Assembly: GCA_963974915.1 (NCBI GenBank)
Contig: CAXBES010000006.1
Span: 62,001-126,000 of the forward strand
Origin: CAXBES01 sp963974915
GTDB lineage: Bacteria > Bacteroidota > Bacteroidia > Flavobacteriales > Flavobacteriaceae
Direction: 5' to 3'
DNA length: 64,000 bases
Below are positions 27,188 through 35,521 of this stretch, one piece after another (the first letter of the stretch is position 1; each line of letters opens with the position of its first letter). Below the pieces are notes generated by a model that was given only the letters and a program-made list of their open reading frames with translations, did not search any database and had not been told where the DNA came from. The position numbers and the translations under genes are program-made.

Positions 27188-27958
27188 TTAATTTTTCCAA
27201 CTTTCACAATCCCAATTAAGCAATTTTTCCACTCGTTCCACATCAGATCTATAAAACTCTGTCAAAAATAACTTTTCAGTCTTCTGAATGGAACTACTAT
27301 ATTCAATTTTATTTAGCGTTTTCTTTTCAAAAATATAGTCTTCAGAAGAAATATTAAGAAAATTGAAAACTGATACTAACGCTTCCTTTTGCCTGTCTAA
27401 AAAATCTTCATACTTAATAAAAAGCACTTGTTGTTTCGGAAAAAAACTGAAGATCTGTTCGATCTGATCTGCATATAAACCTCTGTCTACATAAGAAAAC
27501 GTTCGGTGTTTAACTTTCGAACCATTTTCTATTTGCGATATCTCATCTGTAATACAAGTTGTAAAATCCCGTTGTTCCTTGTTCTTTTGCACCTCCATAT
27601 TCCAATGAGAGTAGGCTCTCTCAACAGGGTTTCTCAAAACGGCGATCAGTTTTATCTCCGGGTTATGCGTATGGATCCTGCTTATTGCTTTATCCCAATA
27701 CATATAAATTGGCGTCGCTTCCCCATATATCTTTCCAACTAACTTACGTTTTCCGAAGTGATTATTTAAAGGCTTATAATTGGGTCTGTCTCCTTTAAAA
27801 TACTCCTCATTATCAAAAAAATGCAACTCCTTTTTCCGGGACATCTGTATATCCTTGTGTTGTTTTAGATAATGCGCCAAGGCACTGGTTCCACCTTTCT
27901 GTGTTCCCACGATTATAAAATCTAATTGTATATTCTCTTTTGAGAAAAATTTGATCAT
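27188..27958 (-). CDS. Sulfotransferase (NDST / Sulfotransfer_1 type)
   Basis: 256 residues. The 5'-PSB motif IIVGTQKGGTSALAHYLKQH (loop at 18-25) and the 3'-PB motif VLRNPVERAYSHWN (108-120) are intact, as is the NDST-like KELHFFDNEEYF segment and the YGEATPIYMYW patch. This family uses PAPS to sulfate hydroxyl or amino groups of glycans. It is unrelated in detail to the neighbouring sulfotransferase at 26492-27178, so the two probably modify different positions. Preceded by a GT2-like gene with a 20-base gap. Confidence 0.92.
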   Translation of the reverse strand: MIKFFSKENIQLDFIIVGTQKGGTSALAHYLKQHKDIQMSRKKELHFFDNEEYFKGDRPNYKPLNNHFGKRKLVGKIYGEATPIYMYWDKAISRIHTHNPEIKLIAVLRNPVERAYSHWNMEVQKNKEQRDFTTCITDEISQIENGSKVKHRTFSYVDRGLYADQIEQIFSFFPKQQVLFIKYEDFLDRQKEALVSVFNFLNISSEDYIFEKKTLNKIEYSSSIQKTEKLFLTEFYRSDVERVEKLLNWDCESWKN

Positions 27959-27978
27959 CGACTGTATTTTCTATCGTT

Positions 27979-29013
27979 TTATTTCTTCGGAAAGAAATAT
28001 TCTAGCTTCGCCTTTTCCAATCCTTTTTTCCTGTAAAACCATTTTTGAACTCCAACATTTCTGAAGATCTTTCCCATCAGTTTTTGTTTCAGAAAAAAAG
28101 CATATTTGCGTCGTTTTAAAATTCTTAACTGCTTAGTTGCTATAGCACTTTTTTCAACATCTTTTAATCCCTCATAAGTATCAACCATCCAATCTTCGAG
28201 TGTATTCCCCATATGATAGGCATAATTCCCATGGGTTGCCAAACGATATCCATCGTGTTTTACCACAGGAACATCCAAATAATCGTACTCACTATTTCCT
28301 CCTAACTGATATGCTGAGTTTCCTTCCGGCATCGACTCGAACACCTCTCTTTTGTAAGTAGCAGTCATATGATTACAACCCACAACCGCAGTGCATCCGT
28401 CGGTCGAATTAAGTGTAAGGATCACATCTTTAAATCGCTTATCGAGACGTGGCCAGCCTATACTATTTACAAAGCGCGTCATCCCTTCCGGGTCTTTTAC
28501 CTTCTTAAATCGGAGTTTTTCAGAAAAGAAGTAATCGAACCAAATATTGAAGGTAAGCTTCTTCATATTTCCAAAAAGAGGCACCGGACTTACAACACCG
28601 GCCTTTGGAAATGAATGAAACACTTTTAGCACTTCTGCTTCCCAGTTGTTTAAAAATAAGACATCGGCATCGGTTATGGTAATGAGTCGTTCCTGCGAAG
28701 TACGAAGCACTTTTAAAATTGCATTCAATTTTCCTATCGTATCTCGAACAACCACCAGTTCGTCTATCGCGCCTGTTTCATATAACGCCGAGGTTTTTTT
28801 AACCACATTAGCATCACAGGCATTACATACCACCGAAATCACCAACGCACTACTCGCAGTCTTTCTCAAAGAGTGAAGACACATCTCAAAGATTTGAAAC
28901 GCCTCTTTATAATAATCATTTTCATGTGGGATGTACAACGGAATTATAACCCTGTGTTGGTGGTTGGGTAATTCCAGCAAAACATCTTTTTTAGTATTCG
29001 TTCCTTTGCGCAT
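27979..29013 (-). CDS. GT-A-fold glycosyltransferase-like protein
   Basis: 344 residues. The core HRVIIPLYIPHENDYYKEAF, VISVVCNACDANVV, and the metal-type motif LITITDADVLFLNNW (DAD) mark a GT-A transferase, and the remainder (FGNMKKLTFNIWFDYFFS; MTATYKREVF) resembles GT2-like family A proteins. The N-terminal ten residues look nonconserved. It follows a 116-base gap, one of the few larger spaces in the operon, so a promoter or processing site may lie upstream; I see no exact TAnnTTTG box there. It precedes the sulfotransferase pair. Confidence 0.82.
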   Translation of the reverse strand: MRKGTNTKKDVLLELPNHQHRVIIPLYIPHENDYYKEAFQIFEMCLHSLRKTASSALVISVVCNACDANVVKKTSALYETGAIDELVVVRDTIGKLNAILKVLRTSQERLITITDADVLFLNNWEAEVLKVFHSFPKAGVVSPVPLFGNMKKLTFNIWFDYFFSEKLRFKKVKDPEGMTRFVNSIGWPRLDKRFKDVILTLNSTDGCTAVVGCNHMTATYKREVFESMPEGNSAYQLGGNSEYDYLDVPVVKHDGYRLATHGNYAYHMGNTLEDWMVDTYEGLKDVEKSAIATKQLRILKRRKYAFFLKQKLMGKIFRNVGVQKWFYRKKGLEKAKLEYFFPKK

Positions 29014-29129
29014 TCTTTGTTGTGGGACTACTTGTTCTATGGTTGTTCAATATACTTAAATTTTAAGTGCTGTTTGAGCGCAACAGACCGAACTTCCCAA
29101 CGTGGATATTAACAATTGTAAAGCTTGAC

Positions 29130-30284
29130 CTAGCTTTTGAGTATCGCTTTATAAACCCCCAGGATCTTTGTCCTATTCACTTCATAATCTAATCGCTCTC
29201 TGGCAATTTGCAGATTAAGATCTACGTAATCTCTATTCTCTTTGACCATTTTTAAAGCAGTGAATGTAAGATCAATAAGTTCTGTTTCACTATTTACATT
29301 CGAAATTAACAAACCGTTCTTACCATGAGTTATTAATTCTTCGGTAACCCCACCGGGGTTTGACTGTATTGGAAAAACCTCCATACACATCGCCTCCAAC
29401 AAGGTATTTGGAATTCCATCACTTATACTATTTCCAATGTAAACAAGCGATTTCCCCATGGATTCAATAAGCTCCATATGACTTAAAAAATGCCTGTTAT
29501 ATACTTTAAAAGGCAGTTTTTCATTGTTTATATAATCTATTACGCTTTTATGAGCGCCAAACACCACCACCTCGTAATCCTGTAATTCGGTATGAATTTT
29601 TGCCAATGTTTTAACCACATGCAAACCTCTCCCAAAAGTATGCTCGTAGCCTTTTATTAAGATCTTCTTTCTACTCTCCGGGGGCTTTTTCAAAGCTTCG
29701 TATTGGGAGATCGCATATCCGCCGCCACCGGGTATGGGTCCGAAAAACCCTCCCGAAAACCCAAGATCTTTGGCAATTTTATGATCCCGAAGATTATCGG
29801 TTACCAGGTGATCTATTCGTCCCAGAGTCTTTTTAATTTTTGTAAGGTGCTTCGGAAACTGTTTATAATAGTACAGATCGCTACCCCAACAGGAATATAC
29901 CCAAGGTAATTTCGGAAACTTTCGCATTGTTTTTAATATTGGATACGAACAATGCTGCATCTCAAAGCTATGCACCAGATCCGGTTGCAATTCCCTGATC
30001 GCCTTTAACAATGCCTCTGTAACGCTAACCTCGGCATAGGATCTTAGCTTAGCAAATACTCTTGGAAAATATTTTTTTAAAGTTTTTTCTTCGGAAAGAT
30101 GGGAGCGTTTCTCAAGTTTCCAACCCGTTATTTGCGTTACTGAAGCCTCTGTTTCAAACGTCCCACGGTTTAGCACATCAAACCAAAATAGTTCATAAGG
30201 GGTATCCTTCAAATTCTCGATCCACCGGGTGAAGTGAATAGAAGGCATTGAAATGAACAGTATTTTGATCTTAGTTTCAGTCAT
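29130..30284 (-). CDS. Glycosyltransferase family 4-like protein (paralogue of 23368-24507)
   Basis: 384 residues. IKILFISMPSIHFTRWIENLKDTPYELFWFDVL at the start, LPWVYSCWGSDLYYYKQ, PIPGGGGYAISQYE, ILIKGYEHTFGRGLHVVKTLAKI, and the E-x7-E motif YIGNSISDGIPNTLLEAMCMEVFPIQSNPGGVTEE. Nearly every landmark is shared with the 23368-24507 protein, showing that they are duplicates that diverged. The 3' end overlaps a 6-bp inverted repeat (AAAGCT/AGCTTT, 29120-29137) at the stop codon. The start overlaps the upstream GT2 gene by 8 bases. Confidence 0.86.
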   Translation of the reverse strand: MTETKIKILFISMPSIHFTRWIENLKDTPYELFWFDVLNRGTFETEASVTQITGWKLEKRSHLSEEKTLKKYFPRVFAKLRSYAEVSVTEALLKAIRELQPDLVHSFEMQHCSYPILKTMRKFPKLPWVYSCWGSDLYYYKQFPKHLTKIKKTLGRIDHLVTDNLRDHKIAKDLGFSGGFFGPIPGGGGYAISQYEALKKPPESRKKILIKGYEHTFGRGLHVVKTLAKIHTELQDYEVVVFGAHKSVIDYINNEKLPFKVYNRHFLSHMELIESMGKSLVYIGNSISDGIPNTLLEAMCMEVFPIQSNPGGVTEELITHGKNGLLISNVNSETELIDLTFTALKMVKENRDYVDLNLQIARERLDYEVNRTKILGVYKAILKS

Positions 30285-31287
30285 TTATATGTGCAATTGA
30301 AAGTGAATCGTAATACGCATCGGCTCTCTTACTAAAACGGTAACCACCTGTTCCTCCCTTGCCATACATACCAAATTTTGAATAAATCCACATGACCTTA
30401 AAGATACTCCGGTCTTTGAGATCGAAAAAATCAAACTGTTTTATTTCTTTATTAAATGCCCTGGCATAGTCGAGATCAATATCTTCAGTAAAGTATATAA
30501 AGTCTTTAGATATAACATAGATAAACCGTTTTAGAGAATTGTAATATTGCGGCGACAGTTCTTCCGTTTTCGTTAGTTTCCGAAGTAATTCTAAAAAACT
30601 ATCTGCAACAGCTCTATTAAATTCCTTATTATTCTGCTTGGTTTTCCCACTCCATCTATAATAATTATCGATCTTTTTTAGGCGTTTAAACTTAAAGGAA
30701 CCGTTTAACAGCACGCGAATATGAAAATCTACATCCTGAAAACGCTTTAGTTCCTCGTCGAAAGCAATAGTTTTCACAACCTCCCTTTTCCATAACGAAC
30801 TCATGATCGTCCAGGGTAATTGATAACTAAGGAAAAGTGAAAGATATTTATCCGGGGCGTTCACAACAGGATCTATGTTTACCACTTTGTCGAGAAAGGT
30901 CTTATTAACAAAACTGGAAGTGTTGGCAACAACAAAATCTGCATTCTCATCTCTTAAATACTGTAACCGCTCTTCAATACAGGTTGGTGCAAGCACATCG
31001 TCTGAATCTAAAAACAGAATGTACTCCCCTTCACTTTGTTCGAAGCCAAAATTTCTACAGGCATTTGCACCTTTTAACCGGTCTGCCGGTCGGCGAAAAA
31101 ACCGAATTCGTGTTTCCGTCCCGGCTAGGTTAGCCAGAAACGCGAAAGTGTCGTCTGTTGAACCATCATCCACCACAAGACATTCTAAATTTTTGTGGGT
31201 TTGAGCAAAAACGCTGTTCAGAGTTTCCGGAAGGCGATGCAACCTGTTATAGGTAGGAACGATGATGGAAACTAGAGGGTTTTGCAT
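30277..31287 (-). CDS. Glycosyltransferase family 2 protein
   Basis: 336 residues. Complete GT2 N-terminal domain: PLVSIIVPTYNRLHRLPETLNSVFAQT, LVVDDGSTDDTFAFL, GANACRNFGFEQSEGEYILFLDSDDVL (DSD metal site). This is closely similar to the next protein (31316-32248), the two having GANACRN and a similar second half, so they are tandem paralogues. Predicted inverting transferase with unknown donor. Starts 28 bases after the stop of that paralogue. Confidence 0.92.
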   Translation of the reverse strand: MQNPLVSIIVPTYNRLHRLPETLNSVFAQTHKNLECLVVDDGSTDDTFAFLANLAGTETRIRFFRRPADRLKGANACRNFGFEQSEGEYILFLDSDDVLAPTCIEERLQYLRDENADFVVANTSSFVNKTFLDKVVNIDPVVNAPDKYLSLFLSYQLPWTIMSSLWKREVVKTIAFDEELKRFQDVDFHIRVLLNGSFKFKRLKKIDNYYRWSGKTKQNNKEFNRAVADSFLELLRKLTKTEELSPQYYNSLKRFIYVISKDFIYFTEDIDLDYARAFNKEIKQFDFFDLKDRSIFKVMWIYSKFGMYGKGGTGGYRFSKRADAYYDSLSIAHIND

Positions 31288-31315
31288 GGTTTCGAGTTGC
31301 TGTATGGTAAAAGTA

Positions 31316-32248
31316 CTAAACTTCCAGTCTTTTCCTGAATTGATACCCTTTATTGAAAAAACGCCTTAAAAATAACATGATCACAAAATTGACTCCTTTT
31401 AGTCCAAATTCATTAAAAACACTCTTGACAAATGAAAAAGCATGGCCATTTGGCACCTTTTTATAATTGTAAACTTGTTTTATACAGGTTGAGAGCAGTT
31501 TTTTTCGGGTGTTTGCATCGAGCTCATTTTTCAGTTCGTTGTAGGTTGCCCAATGAGTTAAAAAAGAGCTTCTAATTTTCTTTTCAGAATTTTTTAAACT
31601 TCCCTGAGTAGAATTAGCATCAAATCGTCTAAGGGAAACAACTTTATCTTTAAATGTAGCTTTAACCGTTCTTACTGTTAACTTAGAAAAATAGTTATAC
31701 TCCTGCCCCGACTGCAACGTTTCATTAAACCGAATGCTTTTCGCTATTTCTGCTTTGATACAAACATCTAAGGTAAGCCAGTTAATTCTCTGGGTGATGT
31801 AATTGTGTGCTGTGATATCTTCGCTGCTGAACGCATAGTATCTATCGATCTCGGTATTGGGAGCGTTAAAGTATTGTGTTTTAGTGACTACAAAATGAGA
31901 TCCCGAACGTTCTAATTCGTTTACTTTTACTTCCAGATGATCCGGGGTCATTAGATCATCGCTATCAAAGAAAACCACATAATTGCCCGTGGCTTCTTCC
32001 AAACCCATATTTCTGCAGGCGTTGGCGCCCTTAGGCTTGCTTTTGGGGCGTTTTAAGTAGCGAAACTTACTGTCTTTTTTACAGTATTCTGAAAGCAAGG
32101 AATCTGTATTATCTGTACTGCCATCGTCTATCACCAGACATTCCCATTGCTTGTAGGTTTGCGCCATAATGCTATCCAGGGTTTCCGAAATTAGATCGGC
32201 CCTGTTAAAAGTGGGTATGATGATAGAAACTATTTTGGCTTCAGACAT
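31316..32248 (-). CDS. Glycosyltransferase family 2 protein
   Basis: 310 residues. IVSIIIPTFNRADLISETLDSIMAQT, LVIDDGSTDNTDSLL, KGANACRNMGLEEATGNYVVFFDSDDLM. Same GT-A architecture as the adjacent 30277-31287 protein, with a matching spacing of the DxD and the GANACRN motif. The C-terminal half is helical and basic and may dock at the membrane. Predicted to add one sugar; specificity unknown. It sits 14 bases after a GT4 gene. Confidence 0.92.
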   Translation of the reverse strand: MSEAKIVSIIIPTFNRADLISETLDSIMAQTYKQWECLVIDDGSTDNTDSLLSEYCKKDSKFRYLKRPKSKPKGANACRNMGLEEATGNYVVFFDSDDLMTPDHLEVKVNELERSGSHFVVTKTQYFNAPNTEIDRYYAFSSEDITAHNYITQRINWLTLDVCIKAEIAKSIRFNETLQSGQEYNYFSKLTVRTVKATFKDKVVSLRRFDANSTQGSLKNSEKKIRSSFLTHWATYNELKNELDANTRKKLLSTCIKQVYNYKKVPNGHAFSFVKSVFNEFGLKGVNFVIMLFLRRFFNKGYQFRKRLEV

Positions 32249-32262
32249 TCCTTTTAGAACAA

Positions 32263-33345
32263 TTAGTTTACAGCATTCTTTACAATAGTTGCGAGTCTGT
32301 CAATATGGTGCTTCATCGAATAATTATCACGAATTCTCGTCTTTCCGTTCGCACCCATTATTTTAGTTTCTTCTTTATTCTGCAGTATCCATTGCATGTT
32401 TTTTGCCATTGTATCTGCATCCCGCTCTTCGCCCAGCAAGCCGGTCTCGCGGTGGACGATCACGTCCGGGATTCCTGCATGCACGGTACTTACAATTGCC
32501 AATCCGGCGCCACTCGCTTCTAAAATAGAAACCGGAGTTCCTTCCATATCACCGTCTTTTGCCTCAACAGAATGTTGTACATACGCTAAGGATTGGGTAA
32601 GCAGATCTCTATATTCATTGGGTGTGATACGTCCGGGAAAGGAAACATTGTTATTGATATTTAATGCTTCGGAAAGATCCTTGCAACTATCTAACAGCGG
32701 TCCGTCGCCTGCATATATCAAGCGGGCATTTGGAAATTCGCTAAGTACTTTCGAAAATGCGAGCAAGGTAATATGCGGAGCTTTCTTTTCGGTAAAGCGT
32801 CCAATACTTACAAATTGTTCTTTGCTATACGTAGGTTTCAGATCTAAAAACAAATCGTTAGGACCGTAGGTGTTGTACACTATTTTTTCTTCGGGACATC
32901 CAATTGCGATAAGCCGCTTTGTCATTTCATTACTCACAGAAACTACCGTGGTCTTTTCGTAACTAAACATTTCGGAATATTTTTGTTTAAAATTTTCCAA
33001 AACTGAATGTCGTACTGCATCATGACCGTGAAAATGTACTATTAAAGGCAGATTTGCTTTTTTACAAGAGGGTAAAACATTGGCACCTATCATTCCGTAT
33101 TGCGCGAGGACGGCAGAAACTCCTGAAGCGATTAGCTCTTTAGCAAAGAAATCAATTTTTGATACAGGTTGTGAAACCAATTTGTTTATAGCTTTTGTCG
33201 CGAGATTCTTCTTAGGGATTTCACAGTTAAAGGGAGGTACTTTCCCCCAATAGTGAACCATTTCGAAGGGTAACAAATCGATTTGAACCTTGATAAAAGT
33301 CTCGCAGTTCTTATATGGCTTATTTGTTATAACAGCTAGTTTCAT
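32263..33345 (-). CDS. Glycosyltransferase family 4 protein
   Basis: 360 residues. KLAVITNKPYKNCETFIKVQIDLL, LIVHFHGHDAVRHSVL, QFVSIGRFTEKKAPHITLLAF, RLIYAGDGPLLDSCKDL, and the E-x7-E motif VEAKDGDMEGTPVSILEASGAGLAIVSTVHAGIPDVIV. The EGTPVSILEASG version is typical of GT4 colanic-acid-type (WcaL-like) transferases. Starts 3 bases after the methyltransferase gene. Specificity cannot be read from sequence. Confidence 0.92.
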   Translation of the reverse strand: MKLAVITNKPYKNCETFIKVQIDLLPFEMVHYWGKVPPFNCEIPKKNLATKAINKLVSQPVSKIDFFAKELIASGVSAVLAQYGMIGANVLPSCKKANLPLIVHFHGHDAVRHSVLENFKQKYSEMFSYEKTTVVSVSNEMTKRLIAIGCPEEKIVYNTYGPNDLFLDLKPTYSKEQFVSIGRFTEKKAPHITLLAFSKVLSEFPNARLIYAGDGPLLDSCKDLSEALNINNNVSFPGRITPNEYRDLLTQSLAYVQHSVEAKDGDMEGTPVSILEASGAGLAIVSTVHAGIPDVIVHRETGLLGEERDADTMAKNMQWILQNKEETKIMGANGKTRIRDNYSMKHHIDRLATIVKNAVN

Positions 33346-33348
33346 AGT

Positions 33349-34050
33349 TTATTTAATTGCGACACCCCATAAACCGGTGATCATCTGTCTGTTTTTAAAT
33401 GTTTTTACACCTTTATCCTTCGCGATCAACTTTTTTATCACAGGCTTAAGAAGATGTGAAAGGTATTTTCTTTTGCTGTTAGACATGGGGGCTCTGCGCA
33501 CCCATAACCCCAGCATTTGCGCCATGGAAGCATGCCAGCCTCCCGTGGCATTTATTGTGACGGTTGTAAACCCTGAGTTTTTTAGATGGCGTTCTAATGA
33601 AAAGGGTGTATATCTGTATTCGTCATGCGGCACTTCGTGAAGATTCCATAAAAAAGGAACTGTAAAAAACAGTATTCCCGCGGGCTTTAAAACTCTGTGA
33701 ATTTCCTTGAGTACAATTTCGGGCTCCGGACAATGCTCGAGTACTTCGGTTGCCATGGCACAGTGATAACTTTCATCCTCGAAAGGCATTTTTATACCGT
33801 CCCAGTAAAAATCGGGTGTAACAGATTCTTCATAAACCAGTGCAGTTTCTATGTCGAGCCCTGTATAATTTTCCACATCAGAATTTTTCAGAATAAAATC
33901 TCTGTAAGGCATCTTTCCGCAGCCTACGTCTAAAAGATGACCTGTAAAGGATGGTAACGAACTTTGTAGGGCCTTAAAAATAGACGATCTTATAAAATAC
34001 CTGTCCAGAGTATTAATGGTAAGCTGTATATCTGTAAATTGATCACCCAT
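33349..34050 (-). CDS. Class I SAM-dependent methyltransferase
   Basis: 233 residues. Rossmann-type SAM site GHLLDVGCGKMPYRDFI (about 34-50), ENYTGLDIE (acidic residue for the ribose), and motif VEDESYHCAMATEVLEHCPEPEIVLKEIHRVLKPAGILFFTVPF typical of the Methyltransf_11 group. Likely O-methylates a sugar hydroxyl or the lipid-linked glycan. A second SAM enzyme of another subtype (37801-38538) lies upstream in the same operon. 3-base spacing to both neighbours. Confidence 0.9.
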   Translation of the reverse strand: MGDQFTDIQLTINTLDRYFIRSSIFKALQSSLPSFTGHLLDVGCGKMPYRDFILKNSDVENYTGLDIETALVYEESVTPDFYWDGIKMPFEDESYHCAMATEVLEHCPEPEIVLKEIHRVLKPAGILFFTVPFLWNLHEVPHDEYRYTPFSLERHLKNSGFTTVTINATGGWHASMAQMLGLWVRRAPMSNSKRKYLSHLLKPVIKKLIAKDKGVKTFKNRQMITGLWGVAIK

Positions 34051-34053
34051 GAC

Positions 34054-34887
34054 TTAGTTCTTCAATAAATTTTTAATCCTTTCTTTTAAGGCGGATTTTT
34101 TTAATTTCTTAAGTTTCTGTGTATGGTGGGCAATAATTATATCGATTTCTGAATGAACCTCATTTGTACAATATGATTTAAGAAATTTGAAAAGTAATTT
34201 TCGCTTGTCGTGGTAGTTGATTAACGAAATACTTGAAGTAATTCCCCCCTCATTTTTTCGGTAAACACTCATAGCATCATCGATTCTGAAGAGAGGACCT
34301 TTTGACGCTATTATAGAGAATAAAGCCATATCGCCACTTTGTATTTTTTTAAACCAATCGGGAATTTCAAGGAGTTCGGTTCTAAACACGAATGAGCTTG
34401 TATGAAATAGTGAGGTTTTCGCGATCGTATCTCTTAAGGTAAAAACTTCCTTGTTAAAAGTGCGCCAGGGTTTGAGTTGTGATGTGGGATCCGATTCATC
34501 AATCATATCGGTATTATGAAAACAGCCTGCATATTTACGATTAGCTTCTAAAAAATCCACCTGCTTTTGAAGTTTTAAAGGGTCTGTCCAATAGTCATCT
34601 CCTTCGCAGAGGGCGATATACTTTCCTCTACAGGCTTTTAGTGTGAATATAAAATTGGGCATCATTCCCAGGTTATCAGTATGATCAAACACTCTAAATT
34701 TGATGGTTTCGGTATCTACGGCAAGTTCATTAATAATGTTTTGAGTATTGTCTGATGAAGCGTCGTTACTTATAACTACTTCCACAGTGAAATTAGTTTT
34801 TTGCATCAGAACACCTGCTATAGCTTCCGCTATATACGCTCCATGATTGTAAGCGATCATACAAACAGATACTGTTGGTTTATCCAT
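34054..34887 (-). CDS. Glycosyltransferase family 2 protein (paralogue of 25574-26488)
   Basis: 277 residues. VSVCMIAYNHGAYIAEAIAGVLMQKTNF, VVISNDASSDNTQNI, and YIALCEGDDYWTDPLKLQKQVDFLEANRKY. The GDDYWTD..LKLQKQVDFL block and order match the other protein closely, indicating a duplication inside the locus. Predicted GT-A transferase. It overlaps the acetyltransferase gene by 8 bases. Donor unknown. Confidence 0.91.
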   Translation of the reverse strand: MDKPTVSVCMIAYNHGAYIAEAIAGVLMQKTNFTVEVVISNDASSDNTQNIINELAVDTETIKFRVFDHTDNLGMMPNFIFTLKACRGKYIALCEGDDYWTDPLKLQKQVDFLEANRKYAGCFHNTDMIDESDPTSQLKPWRTFNKEVFTLRDTIAKTSLFHTSSFVFRTELLEIPDWFKKIQSGDMALFSIIASKGPLFRIDDAMSVYRKNEGGITSSISLINYHDKRKLLFKFLKSYCTNEVHSEIDIIIAHHTQKLKKLKKSALKERIKNLLKN

Positions 34888-35521
34888 TTCTCTTTATAAC
34901 TTTTGCAGGATTCCCAACAACAACAGTATTGGGTTCAACATCTTTGATCACCACAGCACCGGAACCGATAATGGCATTATCACCTATTGATATATCGGGA
35001 TTTAATGTGGAATTACTACCAATAAATACTTTTTCTCCAATTTTACATCGACCGGGAATTACAACCCCGCTTGCAATTTCTGTAAAGTCTCCAACAGTTG
35101 AATCGTGACTAATCGTGCTATTCAAATTTATTAATACACCCTTTCCGATACTAACATTGTTAGTGACAATTACACCGTGCATGATCGTACTTCCTTTTCC
35201 AATTCGGGTATTAAAAGAACCTATATGGGCTTTTGCAGAAACCACAGACTTTAGTTCTCCGCCTAATTCAATAAATCTGGCAGCCATATCCTGACGAATA
35301 GCCGGATTCCCAAGTCCTAAGGAGAACGAATTATTATAGTCTGAAAAATGCTGTTTTACTTCTTCGAAATTTCTTAGAATTTTAAATCTTTTGAAAAGGC
35401 GATCCTCAATATCGGTTGAGATATTATCGAAAAAAACTAATTCATCATCTTTTAGATTTAGTTCAACCGATAGAACCTCTACTAATTCTATCGCCATTCC
35501 TTTAGCTCCTATTACGACCAT
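34880..35521 (-). CDS. NeuD/PglD-family sugar acyltransferase (left-handed beta-helix)
   Basis: 213 residues. The N-terminal small nucleotide-binding-like domain begins VVIGAKGMAIELVEVL and the C-terminal part (about 90-205) is made of hexapeptide repeats such as IGSFNTRIGKGSTIMHGVIV, IGKGVLINLNSTISHDS and IGDNAIIGSGAVVIKDVEPNTVVVGNPAKVI. Enzymes of this family acetylate UDP- or dTDP-4-amino sugars or nonulosonic acids. The gene directly follows an aminotransferase gene with no gap, so N-acylation of the amino sugar made by that enzyme is the simplest role. O-acetylation of the nonulosonate (NeuD-like) is the alternative. Confidence 0.88.
   Translation of the reverse strand: MVVIGAKGMAIELVEVLSVELNLKDDELVFFDNISTDIEDRLFKRFKILRNFEEVKQHFSDYNNSFSLGLGNPAIRQDMAARFIELGGELKSVVSAKAHIGSFNTRIGKGSTIMHGVIVTNNVSIGKGVLINLNSTISHDSTVGDFTEIASGVVIPGRCKIGEKVFIGSNSTLNPDISIGDNAIIGSGAVVIKDVEPNTVVVGNPAKVIKRNG

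Noticed and set aside
32396..32869. A 157-residue open frame opposite a GT4 gene
   Set aside because: Antisense shadow of 32263-33345, which has full GT4 motifs and fits the operon spacing; the antisense translation shows no domain.
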